A stretch of DNA of 62,056 bases from an uncultured Lachnospiraceae bacterium (GTDB lineage Bacteria > Bacillota > Clostridia > Lachnospirales > Lachnospiraceae), in NCBI GenBank assembly GCA_910578795.1, contig CAJTSD010000020.1:1-62056 (forward strand). Reading direction: 5' to 3'. Numbering within the stretch: the first letter of the stretch is position 1; every line of letters begins with the position of its first letter. Both the position numbers and the translations under genes were made by a program. The notes beneath the pieces were generated by a model. That model made no database searches. It was not told the origin of the DNA and worked only from the letters and a program-made list of their open reading frames with translations. This document shows positions 43,945 through 52,665 of this stretch, one piece after another.

Positions 43945-45561
43945 TTAATAGATTTCTGCATTATGGCTTAACAGCCAGCTTCCATCCTCACGCTCCTGCG
44001 CCGTCACACTCATAATGCAGCTGCTTCTGTGTTTCTCAACCAAATACCGTTCAATGTATCCGTCCTGAACATCACCGTCATCATATGCATCATAAATGTC
44101 ATCCCAAAGGTCCTTGTCCGTAATAATCAAGTCAAAGCTTACATTGTAGTCGTCCGTTGCCATCATCTCTTCAAAGCAGGCAATATAGTAATCGTAAATA
44201 TCTCCGATATAGCCTTCCTCACTGCCGCGCACGGTCTGCACTGTAATATTTGCCGTGTTGTCAACAACCGGCGCTTGCGTTGTTGAACCATTACCTGTCG
44301 TCGTGGTAGTGGTTGTAGTACCCGTAACGGTTGTTACCGTTGCCGGTCCTGTAGTCGTCGGTTTTGTCGGCGGCTTCACTGTCGTGGTATCAGAAGGCAC
44401 GGACGGATTCACCTCAAGTCCGCTATATCTGCTTCCTCTGCATGCCGGAAGATAAATCGACAAATCCCTGCGTACGTGGTTTCCCGCGTAATCTGCATCG
44501 GAACAGTTGAAATAATCATACGTATTCGGATTGGTATCATCCCATGTACTGTCAACATTATAATATTGACTATCCTCAAGCTTTACGATATTCCAAGCAT
44601 GGTTCTCCCCCGCGTATCCCATCACATAATAACAGGGAATGTCCAGCTGCTGAAGGACATACTGCAGCGCCCTCGCATAGCCTGCACAGACAGTTCTTCC
44701 ATATACAAGCGCACTATATGCACTCTGGTTCATCGGCGCATTCGCGTCATACCGCACGCTGCTGATTAGTGCATCATGCGCCTCCCGCTCTTTGTCATAG
44801 TCCGTATACTGACCATATGTCCTGTCTAAAATTTTCTTTGCCCCATCCTCAAACTTTGATTTCGAGCCGTCAATATCGTTTGCTGTCATGTTGAATACAA
44901 GCGTAATATCCGCCACCTGTCCTAACGGCGCATACTTATACTTGTACGCAGTATCCACCCAAAACAGCTCCGGATGATCGCTTACTACCGCAGTAAACGC
45001 ATTCTTTAAATCATTTGACGTAATGTCCGTTACGGGCGAAAAGTTCTTTGTCATGTCATCCGCGTTTGCATAAATCTGTCGGTAAAGCGCTTTCTGCGTT
45101 TCGTTGAGCATTGCATAATACGGATAAAACTCCTCGTCAAACGAAAGCCCGCTTCCCGTCTTTCCCTTGCTTAATGTTTCAAGGATTTCGTCCGCCTTTT
45201 CCTGCGTGATTTCCGTCCCTGTTGATTTTATGGGAATATATCCCACAAGCGCAGCCACCTTATTCGGAATATTCAGGTTTTCCGCCGGCTCCGCGTCATC
45301 GGTATTCGGACTCTCCGCCGCGGGCTGCTCTCCCTGCATGACAGTCGTCTTTATCACATAAGAATCCGCACGCAATTCTCCGTTATACTCTGCCCCGGAC
45401 ATTCCTGCCTCGAGCATCTCATTGGCATCTTCGTCCGATTTTCCCAAACGTTGCCCAATTTTTACAGCTATATCGGGATTGTGGCTGCAAAGCGCAATAA
45501 AAAGGAGTATAAGCGCAAGCAGACCACCAACACCGTATAGCAGCTTCTCTACTATACGCAT
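43945..45561 (-). CDS. Exported transglutaminase-like cysteine protein
   Basis: The 538-aa protein has one N-terminal membrane anchor (about 5-27). A transglutaminase core (about 260-350) shows the triad: Cys in RTVCAGYARAL (about 290), His in ENHAWNIV (about 320) and Asp in VDSTWDD (about 337). A Thr-rich linker with runs of Thr (about 390-437) separates it from a C-terminal domain that may resemble a periplasmic or wall-binding fold. Bacterial members act as proteases or crosslink or trim envelope peptides. GAGGAGG lies before the ATG. A long leader with a 26-codon frame and a consensus promoter (45735-45707) precede it. Confidence 0.82.
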   Translation of the reverse strand: MRIVEKLLYGVGGLLALILLFIALCSHNPDIAVKIGQRLGKSDEDANEMLEAGMSGAEYNGELRADSYVIKTTVMQGEQPAAESPNTDDAEPAENLNIPNKVAALVGYIPIKSTGTEITQEKADEILETLSKGKTGSGLSFDEEFYPYYAMLNETQKALYRQIYANADDMTKNFSPVTDITSNDLKNAFTAVVSDHPELFWVDTAYKYKYAPLGQVADITLVFNMTANDIDGSKSKFEDGAKKILDRTYGQYTDYDKEREAHDALISSVRYDANAPMNQSAYSALVYGRTVCAGYARALQYVLQQLDIPCYYVMGYAGENHAWNIVKLEDSQYYNVDSTWDDTNPNTYDYFNCSDADYAGNHVRRDLSIYLPACRGSRYSGLEVNPSVPSDTTTVKPPTKPTTTGPATVTTVTGTTTTTTTTGNGSTTQAPVVDNTANITVQTVRGSEEGYIGDIYDYYIACFEEMMATDDYNVSFDLIITDKDLWDDIYDAYDDGDVQDGYIERYLVEKHRSSCIMSVTAQEREDGSWLLSHNAEIY

Positions 45562-45578
45562 AATGGTACCTCCTCTTT

Positions 45579-45659
45579 CTACTTATACTCCCCCATGAGT
45601 CTAAGCCAAACGCCGGCGCGCCTCGCACACCGTCTTATTGGTCCAAGCAGCACCTCCAT
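45579..45659 (-). CDS. Possible 26-codon leader peptide of the transglutaminase-like gene
   Basis: An ATG at 45659 opens MEVLLGPIRRCARRAG, continuing VWLRLMGEYK and stopping at 45579, four bases before the SD of the main gene. It is Arg-rich and uses AGA, AGG and CGG codons. No clear SD is seen for it, so translation is uncertain. Confidence 0.3.
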   Translation of the reverse strand: MEVLLGPIRRCARRAGVWLRLMGEYK

Positions 45660-45706
45660 ATGCTGCAATTGTCGCTTTTATTTGAACAAAGCGGTTAATT
45701 TATTTA

Positions 45707-45735
45707 ATTATAAGACTTTTTAAAGGTTGTGTCAA
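45707..45735 (-). promoter_or_regulatory. Consensus promoter of the transglutaminase-like gene
   Basis: On the minus strand TTGACA (45735-45730) and TATAAT (45712-45707) are exactly 17 bases apart: a perfect sigma-A promoter. Its -35 box overlaps that of the divergent nrdG promoter. Confidence 0.85.
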
Positions 45736-45755
45736 TCGGTTAATTTGTATATAAT
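45727..45755 (+). promoter_or_regulatory. Promoter of nrdG
   Basis: TTGTGT (45727-45732) and TATAAT (45750-45755) are 17 bases apart, about 95 bases before the nrdG start. The -35 box overlaps the divergent transglutaminase promoter by three bases. Confidence 0.7.
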
Positions 45756-45857
45756 AAGAGAAAATAAGAGCACAAATTTGCCCAAATAGTATAACCAGCC
45801 GCTTGAAGTCAACATAACAAGGCTACGTACTCTATTATATGAAAGAGGGAAACATAC

Positions 45858-46586
45858 GTGAAAATTTTAGGATTAAATAAAACCACCCTGCTTGACTATC
45901 CGAACCGGGTGGCTTGTACCATCTTTTTAGGCGGCTGCAATTTCCGCTGTCCGTTTTGTCACAACAAGGATATTGTGCTTGCTTCGGATTCCATTGCCGA
46001 ATATTCCCAAAAAGAAATTTTTCAATTTTTGAAAAAGCGCAAGGGCATTCTAACCGGTGTATGTATTACGGGGGGAGAACCGACGCTTCACAGCGATTTA
46101 CCTGATTTTATTGCTGCCATTAAACAGCTTGGTTATCGGATTAAGCTTGACACTAACGGCTCGAACCCTCAAATGCTGAAACAGCTTATCGAAAACCGCT
46201 TCATTGACTACTGTGCTATGGATATTAAAAACTGTCCCGGAAAATATGACATGAGTGTCAGTTTTTCGTCTTCACCCACACCTTCCAAATATCATCTCTC
46301 AGATATCCGGCAGTCGGTGGAGCTTCTCATATCACAGCCCTGTACTGACAGAAACGGATTTTCCTATGAGTTTCGCACAACCCTTGTAAAGGAACTGCAC
46401 GAGGAAGCGGACCTCCATGCCATCTGTCAATGGATTACAGGGGCAAATGCGTACTATCTGCAATCCTATGTGGAAAGCGACGGTGTGTTCTGCAAAGGCT
46501 TTCATGCGTATGATGAAACTACGCTTGCACATTTTGAAAAACTGTGTCAGGCTTATGTCCCTGACACGCATTTGAGAGGCGTTTAA
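45858..46586 (+). CDS. nrdG: Anaerobic ribonucleotide reductase activating protein (radical SAM)
   Basis: The 242-aa protein begins MKILGLNKTTLLDYPNRVAC and carries CNFRCPFCHN, the CX3CX2C site of the 4Fe-4S cluster of radical SAM enzymes, plus GVCITGGEPTL for SAM binding and VKLDTNG-type (IKLDTNGSNP) downstream. It most likely makes the glycyl radical on the anaerobic ribonucleotide reductase NrdD. nrdD is not adjacent, so a related activating role cannot be excluded. Its stop lies one base from the stop of the convergent DUF6128-like gene. Strict anaerobic life fits this gene. Confidence 0.85.
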   Translation: MKILGLNKTTLLDYPNRVACTIFLGGCNFRCPFCHNKDIVLASDSIAEYSQKEIFQFLKKRKGILTGVCITGGEPTLHSDLPDFIAAIKQLGYRIKLDTNGSNPQMLKQLIENRFIDYCAMDIKNCPGKYDMSVSFSSSPTPSKYHLSDIRQSVELLISQPCTDRNGFSYEFRTTLVKELHEEADLHAICQWITGANAYYLQSYVESDGVFCKGFHAYDETTLAHFEKLCQAYVPDTHLRGV

Positions 46587-46587
46587 C

Positions 46588-47451
46588 CTAAATCTCCACC
46601 TGCTTCATATAATATCCGAAACATCCTTCATAGATTTCACGTTTTTCCTCCTCACGCATCCGCGCCTCTCCAATATCAAACCCCTCAAACCCAAACATCT
46701 GCGCAATTCTTTTTTCCCGCTCATAATAAATACCCGGTACGCCAAGATAATATTCCACCGTAGAACTGCCCTCATTTGCCGCCTGAAGCTTACTGTTTGA
46801 CAATTGCCTTTCCTTAAAGCGAAACAGCAAAAGCTGTCTGTAATTATAATAGGAATGCAGGACAAAGGAATTGGAAATCAGGCTATGGTACCGCTGCGTC
46901 AGAATTACCAAGTCCTTGGGTTTTATCAGCAATGACTGTGCTTCCGGGAAAATATGCACCCGCGGATAGGTATCGGCAAGCTGTTCCCACTTATCCTGCG
47001 GAAGTTTTTCCGGTAAATCATAGCTGACGCTGTCAGGCTCATATATCGTATCTTTCGGTCTTTCGGACTCCTGCGTCCTTTGCGGCTCTCTCTCCGAATG
47101 CTGTTGCACTGGCTGCTCAAAGGACGCGGCACTCGGTGCTGCGCTGCTTTCCCGAAGCATACACACACCCTTCCGGTTTGCGTAAAACGGAATTTCCACC
47201 CGAACACACTTTTCAAAGCCTTTGACGTTTCCCCATGCAAGCTTTTCCATACCGTATCCGTTTTGTATTTCCACTTCACCTATGCGCCATTTTTCACCAT
47301 CATCCCCGACTGCGTACACGCTGCACCTGTGTCCGCACTGCTGAGGCACGCCGCGCAGTCCCACACAAATTCCATTGCGCTCCACTCTCAAAAATCCTAC
47401 ATTGCGTTCCTTCCGTTCTCCATTGATATAGTCAATATAGAAAAACTGCAT
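46588..47451 (-). CDS. Uncharacterised protein, DUF6128-like
   Basis: I recognise no enzyme fold. The 287-aa protein begins MQFFYIDYINGERKERNVGF, has a beta-rich N-terminal half with several Cys (to about 105), a Gln/Glu/Arg-rich disordered middle (about 110-160) and a C-terminal helical part with NSFVLHSYYNYRQLLLFRF and EYYLGVPGIYYEREKRIAQM. This looks like the DUF6128 proteins I associate with Lachnospiraceae, recalled from memory. It ends one base from nrdG and lies downstream of the CdaR terminator, so it is transcribed on its own or by read-through. Function unknown. Confidence 0.6.
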   Translation of the reverse strand: MQFFYIDYINGERKERNVGFLRVERNGICVGLRGVPQQCGHRCSVYAVGDDGEKWRIGEVEIQNGYGMEKLAWGNVKGFEKCVRVEIPFYANRKGVCMLRESSAAPSAASFEQPVQQHSEREPQRTQESERPKDTIYEPDSVSYDLPEKLPQDKWEQLADTYPRVHIFPEAQSLLIKPKDLVILTQRYHSLISNSFVLHSYYNYRQLLLFRFKERQLSNSKLQAANEGSSTVEYYLGVPGIYYEREKRIAQMFGFEGFDIGEARMREEEKREIYEGCFGYYMKQVEI

Positions 47452-47454
47452 ACT

Positions 47455-47522
47455 AAAACCCCCTTCTGTTTCAAGGCGGTATCCACGCCATACATTAATG
47501 TATGTCCACAGAAAGGGGTTTA
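47455..47522 (-). terminator. Terminator of the CdaR-type gene
   Basis: AAACCCCCTTCTGT (47455-47468) pairs with ACAGAAAGGGGTTT (47509-47522), with an inner CATACATTAATGTATG hairpin; the minus strand ends in TTTTAG. It lies just after the stop of the regulator. Confidence 0.75.
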
Positions 47523-47526
47523 GAAC

Positions 47527-48612
47527 TTATTCCAGCGAATCAATATAACGCATGTAATTCACAACCATAAGCGCAATTTTAAATGTCAATGCATCATCGA
47601 ACTTCCGAATATCAAGTCCCGTTGCCTGATGCAGTTTTTCAATTCGATATACAAGCGTGTTTCGATGCACAAAAAGCTGTCGCGAAGTTTCTGACACATT
47701 CAAATTATTATCAAAGAATTTCTGCACCGTTGTGAGTATTTCATCGTCCAAATCCTGAATTACATTATCCCCAAAAATCTCCGCAATAAAAATACGGCAC
47801 AGATTAATCGGAAGCTGGTAAATCAGCCTGCCAATGCCAAGCGTATTGTACGCATTAATCGGCTTCTCCATATAAAAAATCTTACCTACGTCCATCGCCA
47901 TCTTCGCCTCTTTGTAAGACTTGGACACTTCCTTAAGCTCACCTGCAATCGTACCATAGGAAACCCTTGTAATCAGCATCGCCTCTGAGTTCATCATATC
48001 AACAATAACCTGTGCTTCCCGTTCTACTTCCTCATAGGCATCTAAGGAACTCACTTCCTTTATGACAATGATATTTTTCTGCTCCACTGCCGTGAGATAG
48101 TGCCCTGGCTGCTCTCCGAAAATATTCTTCAAAAGCTCCATTGAAACATTGTCATTATCATTCTGTGCTTCCACCAAATAAACCACACGCGGCGTATTCG
48201 ATACAATATGCAGGCGTTTTGCACGGTTATAGATATCCACTAAGAGAAAGTTGTCCAACAAAAGGTTTTGGAAAAAATTATTTTTATCAAAGTGTTCCTT
48301 ATATGCAATAATCAGATTTTGGATTTGACTGACTGCAATCCTTCCAATCATATACGCATCAGCGCCTGTGCCTTTTGAAATCAACACATACGCCACCTCA
48401 CCATCTTCCAGTATTTTCAGCATATGATAATCTCCGACAATCTGGCTGTCCGCAGGAGAATCAATAAAATTATGAATCAGCTCCTGTGAAACGTCCTTAT
48501 TGTCAAACGTTGCCGCTGCCACAATACCCTCCATATCAATCACGCAAAAATCGACCTTTGTAATACTTTTCAATTCATCAATGCTTGCCTGAATCATTTG
48601 ATTTGAAATCAT
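47527..48612 (-). CDS. CdaR/PucR-type sugar-acid regulator
   Basis: The start at 48612 follows GGGGG; the 361-aa product begins MISNQMIQASIDELKSITKVDF. The N-terminal part is a putative sugar-diacid recognition domain, the middle is GGDEF-like in pattern (VTRVSYGTIAGELKEVSKSY), and the C-terminus is the HTH of CdaR/PucR proteins (LNVSETSRQLFVHRNTLVYRIEKLHQATGLDI). CdaR of E. coli activates glucarate/galactarate genes. Here it lies next to the shared sugar ATPase gene, in a genome that breaks down galacturonan, so a sugar-acid signal is plausible but not proven. Each gene has its own terminator. Confidence 0.85.
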   Translation of the reverse strand: MISNQMIQASIDELKSITKVDFCVIDMEGIVAAATFDNKDVSQELIHNFIDSPADSQIVGDYHMLKILEDGEVAYVLISKGTGADAYMIGRIAVSQIQNLIIAYKEHFDKNNFFQNLLLDNFLLVDIYNRAKRLHIVSNTPRVVYLVEAQNDNDNVSMELLKNIFGEQPGHYLTAVEQKNIIVIKEVSSLDAYEEVEREAQVIVDMMNSEAMLITRVSYGTIAGELKEVSKSYKEAKMAMDVGKIFYMEKPINAYNTLGIGRLIYQLPINLCRIFIAEIFGDNVIQDLDDEILTTVQKFFDNNLNVSETSRQLFVHRNTLVYRIEKLHQATGLDIRKFDDALTFKIALMVVNYMRYIDSLE

Positions 48613-48664
48613 AATTAACCCCCATTTGTCCGTAGCCCACAAGTTTGTGCGCATGTATACAAAA

Positions 48665-48689
48665 CCCCCGACAGAATAACCATCGGGGG
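48665..48689 (-). terminator. Terminator of the MsmX/UgpC gene
   Basis: CCCCCGA (48665-48671) and TCGGGGG (48683-48689) form a 7-bp GC stem followed on the minus strand by TTTTGT. It lies 30 bases past the ATPase stop. Confidence 0.8.
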
Positions 48690-48719
48690 TATATTATCAC
48701 ATATTATGCATACAGATAA

Positions 48720-49832
48720 TTAGTTTGTAATAACTTTCTCTGTTTCCTTATCAAATACATGAATCTTCTCAACATCCATAGCAAACTTAACCTTATCGCC
48801 AGGTCTTGCTGTTGTTCTAGGATCAACTCTCGCTGTAATAGGGAACTCAGCAATATCTGCATATAAGAATACTTCTGCACCAAGAAGCTCGTATACACGG
48901 ATTGTTGTGCTGAATGTGCTCTCAGCCTTTGCTTCTACCATCATCTGAGAATCATAGATATCCTCAGGTCTGATACCAAATGTAACAGTCTTTCCGTTAT
49001 ATCCGCCGTCAACTAACTTCTTAGACTTTGCAGGAGGAAGAGGAATAGAAAGGTCAGCTACATTCAAGTAAGCTGTATCACCCTTAACTTCTACCTTTGC
49101 ATCAATGAAGTTCATCTGCGGAGAACCCATGAAACCTGCAACGAACAGATTCTGCGGTCTGTCATATAAGTTCTGTGGTGTATCAACCTGCTGAACAATA
49201 CCATCCTTCATAACAACGATACGGGTACCAAGTGTCATAGCCTCTGTTTGGTCATGTGTAACGTAGATGATGGTTGTTCCAAGTCTCTGATGAAGCTTTG
49301 CAATCTCAATACGCATCTGTACACGAAGCTTTGCATCCAAGTTTGAAAGAGGCTCGTCCATAAGGAATACCTTAGGATTACGTACAATCGCACGACCCAT
49401 GGCAACACGCTGTCTCTGACCGCCTGACAAAGCCTTCGGCTTTCTGTCAAGAAGCTTCTCAAGATCAAGAATCTTTGCTGCGTCGCGAACCATCTTGTCG
49501 ATTTCCGGCTTCGGTACTTTTCTTAACTTCAAACCAAACGCCATGTTGTCATATACTGACATATGAGGATACAGAGCGTAGTTCTGGAATACCATCGCAA
49601 TATCTCTGTCCTTCGGCTCTACATCGTTTACGACTCTGTCACCGATTCTTAACTCACCTGAAGAAATATCTTCCAAACCTGCAATCATACGAAGTGTTGT
49701 AGACTTACCGCATCCTGAAGGTCCAACGAAGATGATGAACTCTTTATCTGCGATTTCAAGATTGAAATTCTTAACTGCCTCAAATCCGTTCGGATATACC
49801 TTGCAAACGTTCTTTAATGATAAACTTGCCAT
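48720..49832 (-). CDS. msmX: Sugar ABC transporter ATP-binding protein (MsmX/UgpC/MalK type)
   Basis: The 370-aa ATPase has Walker A GPSGCGKST (about 37), signature LSGGQRQRVAMGRAIVRNP (about 135), Walker B VFLMDEPLSNLDA (about 155) and H-loop THDQTEA (about 192), then the OB-fold/TOBE regulatory region from about 235. Solo ATPases of this type power several sugar importers whose permeases lack their own ATPase; in Bacillus subtilis MsmX serves pectin-oligosaccharide importers too. No permease or binding protein is adjacent, consistent with a shared role. A clear GGAGG site and its own terminator are present. Confidence 0.92.
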   Translation of the reverse strand: MASLSLKNVCKVYPNGFEAVKNFNLEIADKEFIIFVGPSGCGKSTTLRMIAGLEDISSGELRIGDRVVNDVEPKDRDIAMVFQNYALYPHMSVYDNMAFGLKLRKVPKPEIDKMVRDAAKILDLEKLLDRKPKALSGGQRQRVAMGRAIVRNPKVFLMDEPLSNLDAKLRVQMRIEIAKLHQRLGTTIIYVTHDQTEAMTLGTRIVVMKDGIVQQVDTPQNLYDRPQNLFVAGFMGSPQMNFIDAKVEVKGDTAYLNVADLSIPLPPAKSKKLVDGGYNGKTVTFGIRPEDIYDSQMMVEAKAESTFSTTIRVYELLGAEVFLYADIAEFPITARVDPRTTARPGDKVKFAMDVEKIHVFDKETEKVITN

Positions 49833-50061
49833 TTTAAACAGCCTCCTAATATTATTTTTAAATTTACCGATATTTAAGATATATCAGTTTTTTACATAGT
49901 CTTAGTATATATGAAAACACGAAAAATTGCTAGTGCCATAATTCAACAAAGATTTTTATACCCTTATGTAAAAATTGCTCACCTAATATATACAAATCCA
50001 AAATTTACCATATGGCTTAGACAATTTAGACAACTGATGCCACATATCCTATACAGATTGA

Positions 50062-50778
50062 CTAATTATTGTTTTTCTTGTCTTTTTTTTCATTCTCCAT
50101 CCGCTCACTTTCGGCAAAAATACCTCCTTCGGTATCCTCCTCTGCATTCTTTGCACTGTCATCCTCCACTGCCCCTTCATACCTTCTGAACACGCGCAGG
50201 AGCAAAAAACTCTTAAAATAAAATATTCCGCCAAACCCAAGCAGAAATACTGCCGGAAACAGCTGCGGCACAAGCCATAAAACCAAATACGGAACAGCAT
50301 ATATTAATATAAGAAGAAATGCACTTGGAAGATGGGAAAGCGCCATCAGAAACGCATTCTTAATCGTGTGCTTTACCGTATTCTGAAAGCGTGCCTGAAG
50401 CGGAAACAGAAACACAACCCCAAGCGCGGCAACCAGCGTAGCAGATACCATTGCAATGCGGATCCATGACGCAAAAGCCAGTCCGGAATAAAGAATAATC
50501 TGATAGTCCGCAGCCATCACAAGCATAATAACCAGCACAAAAATCCACAGCGCTGTCGCCTGCTTAAAGTTTTCCTTAAATGCCTTGAAAAAACCTTTTA
50601 CAATATAGGTTTCTTCGTTCTTCACCATCTTAAATCCCATGTAATATGCCGCCGTAAATGACGCCCCCACAGTAATCATGGGAATGCATGCAATCATAAA
50701 CACAATACCCAAAATCATAATATCAGCTAACTTATTCAGAAAATTCATCAGCGGACTATCCAGTTTAAACATAATCAT
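50062..50778 (-). CDS. yesL: YesL-like (DUF624) membrane protein
   Basis: The 238-aa protein has about five hydrophobic helices (LADIMILGIVFMIACIPMIT, ALWIFVLVIMLVMAAD, WIRIAMVSATLVAALGVVF, FLLILIYAVPYLVLWLV and others) and a charged, Lys/Glu-rich C-terminal tail. YesL-family proteins occur in carbohydrate regions of Firmicutes; in Bacillus subtilis yesL lies in the rhamnogalacturonan gene cluster. Its molecular function is unknown. The start could be this ATG or the one two codons later; both fit the AAGGAAG site. Confidence 0.78.
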   Translation of the reverse strand: MIMFKLDSPLMNFLNKLADIMILGIVFMIACIPMITVGASFTAAYYMGFKMVKNEETYIVKGFFKAFKENFKQATALWIFVLVIMLVMAADYQIILYSGLAFASWIRIAMVSATLVAALGVVFLFPLQARFQNTVKHTIKNAFLMALSHLPSAFLLILIYAVPYLVLWLVPQLFPAVFLLGFGGIFYFKSFLLLRVFRRYEGAVEDDSAKNAEEDTEGGIFAESERMENEKKDKKNNN

Positions 50779-50842
50779 AGCTTCCTTTCCAAAAAATCAG
50801 ACAGGACGTTTCTTTTTTTCGTCCTGTCCAAAAATTATACCA

Positions 50843-52096
50843 TTATACAAGGCTGTTGTAAACTTGTTTATAGTTTCTTAACAGCTTCTGATACATCACA
50901 AGCGCCATATCCGCCTTATCTTCCGCCAGCTCAATAATATCATCATAATTTTTCATAAAGGTATCCGCAACAATAGCATCATATCTTCCTGTAATAATAC
51001 CATTATTTAAATTGTCTGCAACTTCATTCTTGGTGTGTGCCATTCTGTATGGTTTTTCCCGCAGTGCATTTACCACATATTCAGAAATCTGCAGAATCGC
51101 TTCCTTATTTGACATGGAACTTGATTTCAGCCCTCTCGGATAACCGCTGCCGTCAAACCGTTCATGATGTGCTGCCGCTATTTTGATAATATTGGGCGAG
51201 ATTTTGCCTTCCAGCATCTCCTCCATAATTTTCACGTGTGTCTTGATGAGGTTTTTCTCCTCCTCGTTCAAATTCCTCGGTGCATTCAGAAGCTGGCTCG
51301 GTATCGCAAGCATTCCGATATCATGCAAAAGCGCTGCATAATATATTTCATTTTTATCATTCTCATTCATTCCCATCTTCCGCACAAGTTCACGGCTCAC
51401 TGAAACAACTGAAATCGTTTCCGCCACCATTGACTCATCCTTCAATCCTGTGAAATACATGAGCATCTTGAGGTATTTTTCTTTCTCCTCGTCCGACAAA
51501 AGCACATAATCTTCATACTCATCAACTTCTTCCCCGAAGGTATTGTTTTTTATCTTCTCAAAAAAGTCGTCCTTCTCAACGGTCTGATCAAGGATTGCAA
51601 CCGCCTCCGGATCAAATTTTGTCCCCGAATATTTGTTTATCATGGAATACTCAAATTTTTCACCAAATGCCTTATACCATATGTCCATCATTTCCGCAAT
51701 CTTCAAAAGCTCCAGTTCAAAGCGATAACGGTAGTCTAAATCCTTCGTCTTTGTATAATCCATATGGTGATACAGAATCATCTTGGAGCGATCCTCAAAG
51801 GGAGCAAGATATTTCAGGAAAAGATAGCCGTATATCGAATGCGGCAGCGTTCTTTTTGCCTCATAAGTCAGCTGCTTTCTGACATCATCCGTTTTAAAGG
51901 CGCCAATATCATGAAGCATCGCAAGAATCATAAAATCAGCAATCTCATACTTTTCATAGGACCCTCTTGTTTCAAGAAGCTTTGCCATAATATAGCCGAC
52001 ACGCACACCATGGTGTGCAACGCTCACATTCAAAACCCGCATTGTTTCATAAATCAGGCTAATCATATTCCTGCTTGTAATATATTCTACTGCCAT
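50843..52096 (-). CDS. Protein with two HD domains, the second HD-GYP
   Basis: The 417-aa protein has an N-terminal HD domain with HHGVRVGYIMA (about 28), MLHDIGAFKTDD (about 62) and YHHMDY (about 108), and a C-terminal HD-GYP domain with LLHDIGMLAIP (about 260) and HHERFDGSGYPRG (about 312). The C-terminal domain has the motif for hydrolysing cyclic di-GMP or related signals; the first domain keeps metal-binding His/Asp residues but has no GYP motif. No transmembrane segment or receiver is present, so the input is unknown. It lies 66 bases upstream of the yesL-like gene, possibly co-transcribed. Confidence 0.85.
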   Translation of the reverse strand: MAVEYITSRNMISLIYETMRVLNVSVAHHGVRVGYIMAKLLETRGSYEKYEIADFMILAMLHDIGAFKTDDVRKQLTYEAKRTLPHSIYGYLFLKYLAPFEDRSKMILYHHMDYTKTKDLDYRYRFELELLKIAEMMDIWYKAFGEKFEYSMINKYSGTKFDPEAVAILDQTVEKDDFFEKIKNNTFGEEVDEYEDYVLLSDEEKEKYLKMLMYFTGLKDESMVAETISVVSVSRELVRKMGMNENDKNEIYYAALLHDIGMLAIPSQLLNAPRNLNEEEKNLIKTHVKIMEEMLEGKISPNIIKIAAAHHERFDGSGYPRGLKSSSMSNKEAILQISEYVVNALREKPYRMAHTKNEVADNLNNGIITGRYDAIVADTFMKNYDDIIELAEDKADMALVMYQKLLRNYKQVYNSLV

Positions 52097-52131
52097 TTGG
52101 AAACCCTCCTCATTTGTTTATTCCTATCTGT

Positions 52132-52629
52132 TCAGTACTCTTCAACGCTTTTACGCATCGGTGTGTACCATATTCCATCATTAAACTGTTTGGTATCCGT
52201 GTCCACAAATCCTACACGGTGATAAAATCCCACCGCATACGGCGCTGCATTCACCGTAACAAACGAATGACCTTCCTCCCGGAATACATAGTCACCCACA
52301 TACTGTATGAGCAGTCTTCCGATTCCCCGCCTATGATACTTCGCATCCACAAATAACAGGGAAATATGCGTTTGGTTCCGAAGGCTTATCATGCCAATCA
52401 TGCGCCCGTTATCATATGCTGCAAAAAGTTGGTATTCTCCCATCAGAAACATGCGGTAAAGCATGGAATCCGTTATAAAATCCTGAAAGCTTTCTATTCC
52501 CTCAGGCGGATAGTCCCGCGCTTCAAACTGCATAAAAACACGCCATGCAAGTGCCATTGCATCGTCCCATTCACTGCGGTACGCCGGTCTGACCGTCACT
52601 CTCACAGGCTTTATCACATTATTTTCCAA
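52132..52629 (-). CDS. GNAT-family N-acetyltransferase
   Basis: A TTG at 52629 is preferred because AAGGGGAG lies about seven bases before it; a GTG nine codons earlier has no such site. The 165-aa protein has the GNAT core: beta strand and LLFVDAKYHRRGIGRLLIQYV, the acetyl-CoA loop (Q/RxxGxG/A as RRGIGRL), and FVTVNAAPYAVGFYHRVGFV. The acetyl acceptor is unknown. The gene follows the dehydrogenase by 36 bases and precedes the double-HD gene by 35 bases on the same strand, so it may be in one operon. Confidence 0.8.
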   Translation of the reverse strand: MENNVIKPVRVTVRPAYRSEWDDAMALAWRVFMQFEARDYPPEGIESFQDFITDSMLYRMFLMGEYQLFAAYDNGRMIGMISLRNQTHISLLFVDAKYHRRGIGRLLIQYVGDYVFREEGHSFVTVNAAPYAVGFYHRVGFVDTDTKQFNDGIWYTPMRKSVEEY

Positions 52630-52665
52630 TTTCAGCTCCCCTTTTGTTGCAAACACATATTAATA

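Noticed and set aside
45562..45700. Possible cyclic di-GMP riboswitch in the transglutaminase-like gene leader
   Set aside because: GC-rich hairpins are present, but the conserved bases of GEMM-I or GEMM-II motifs could not be matched.
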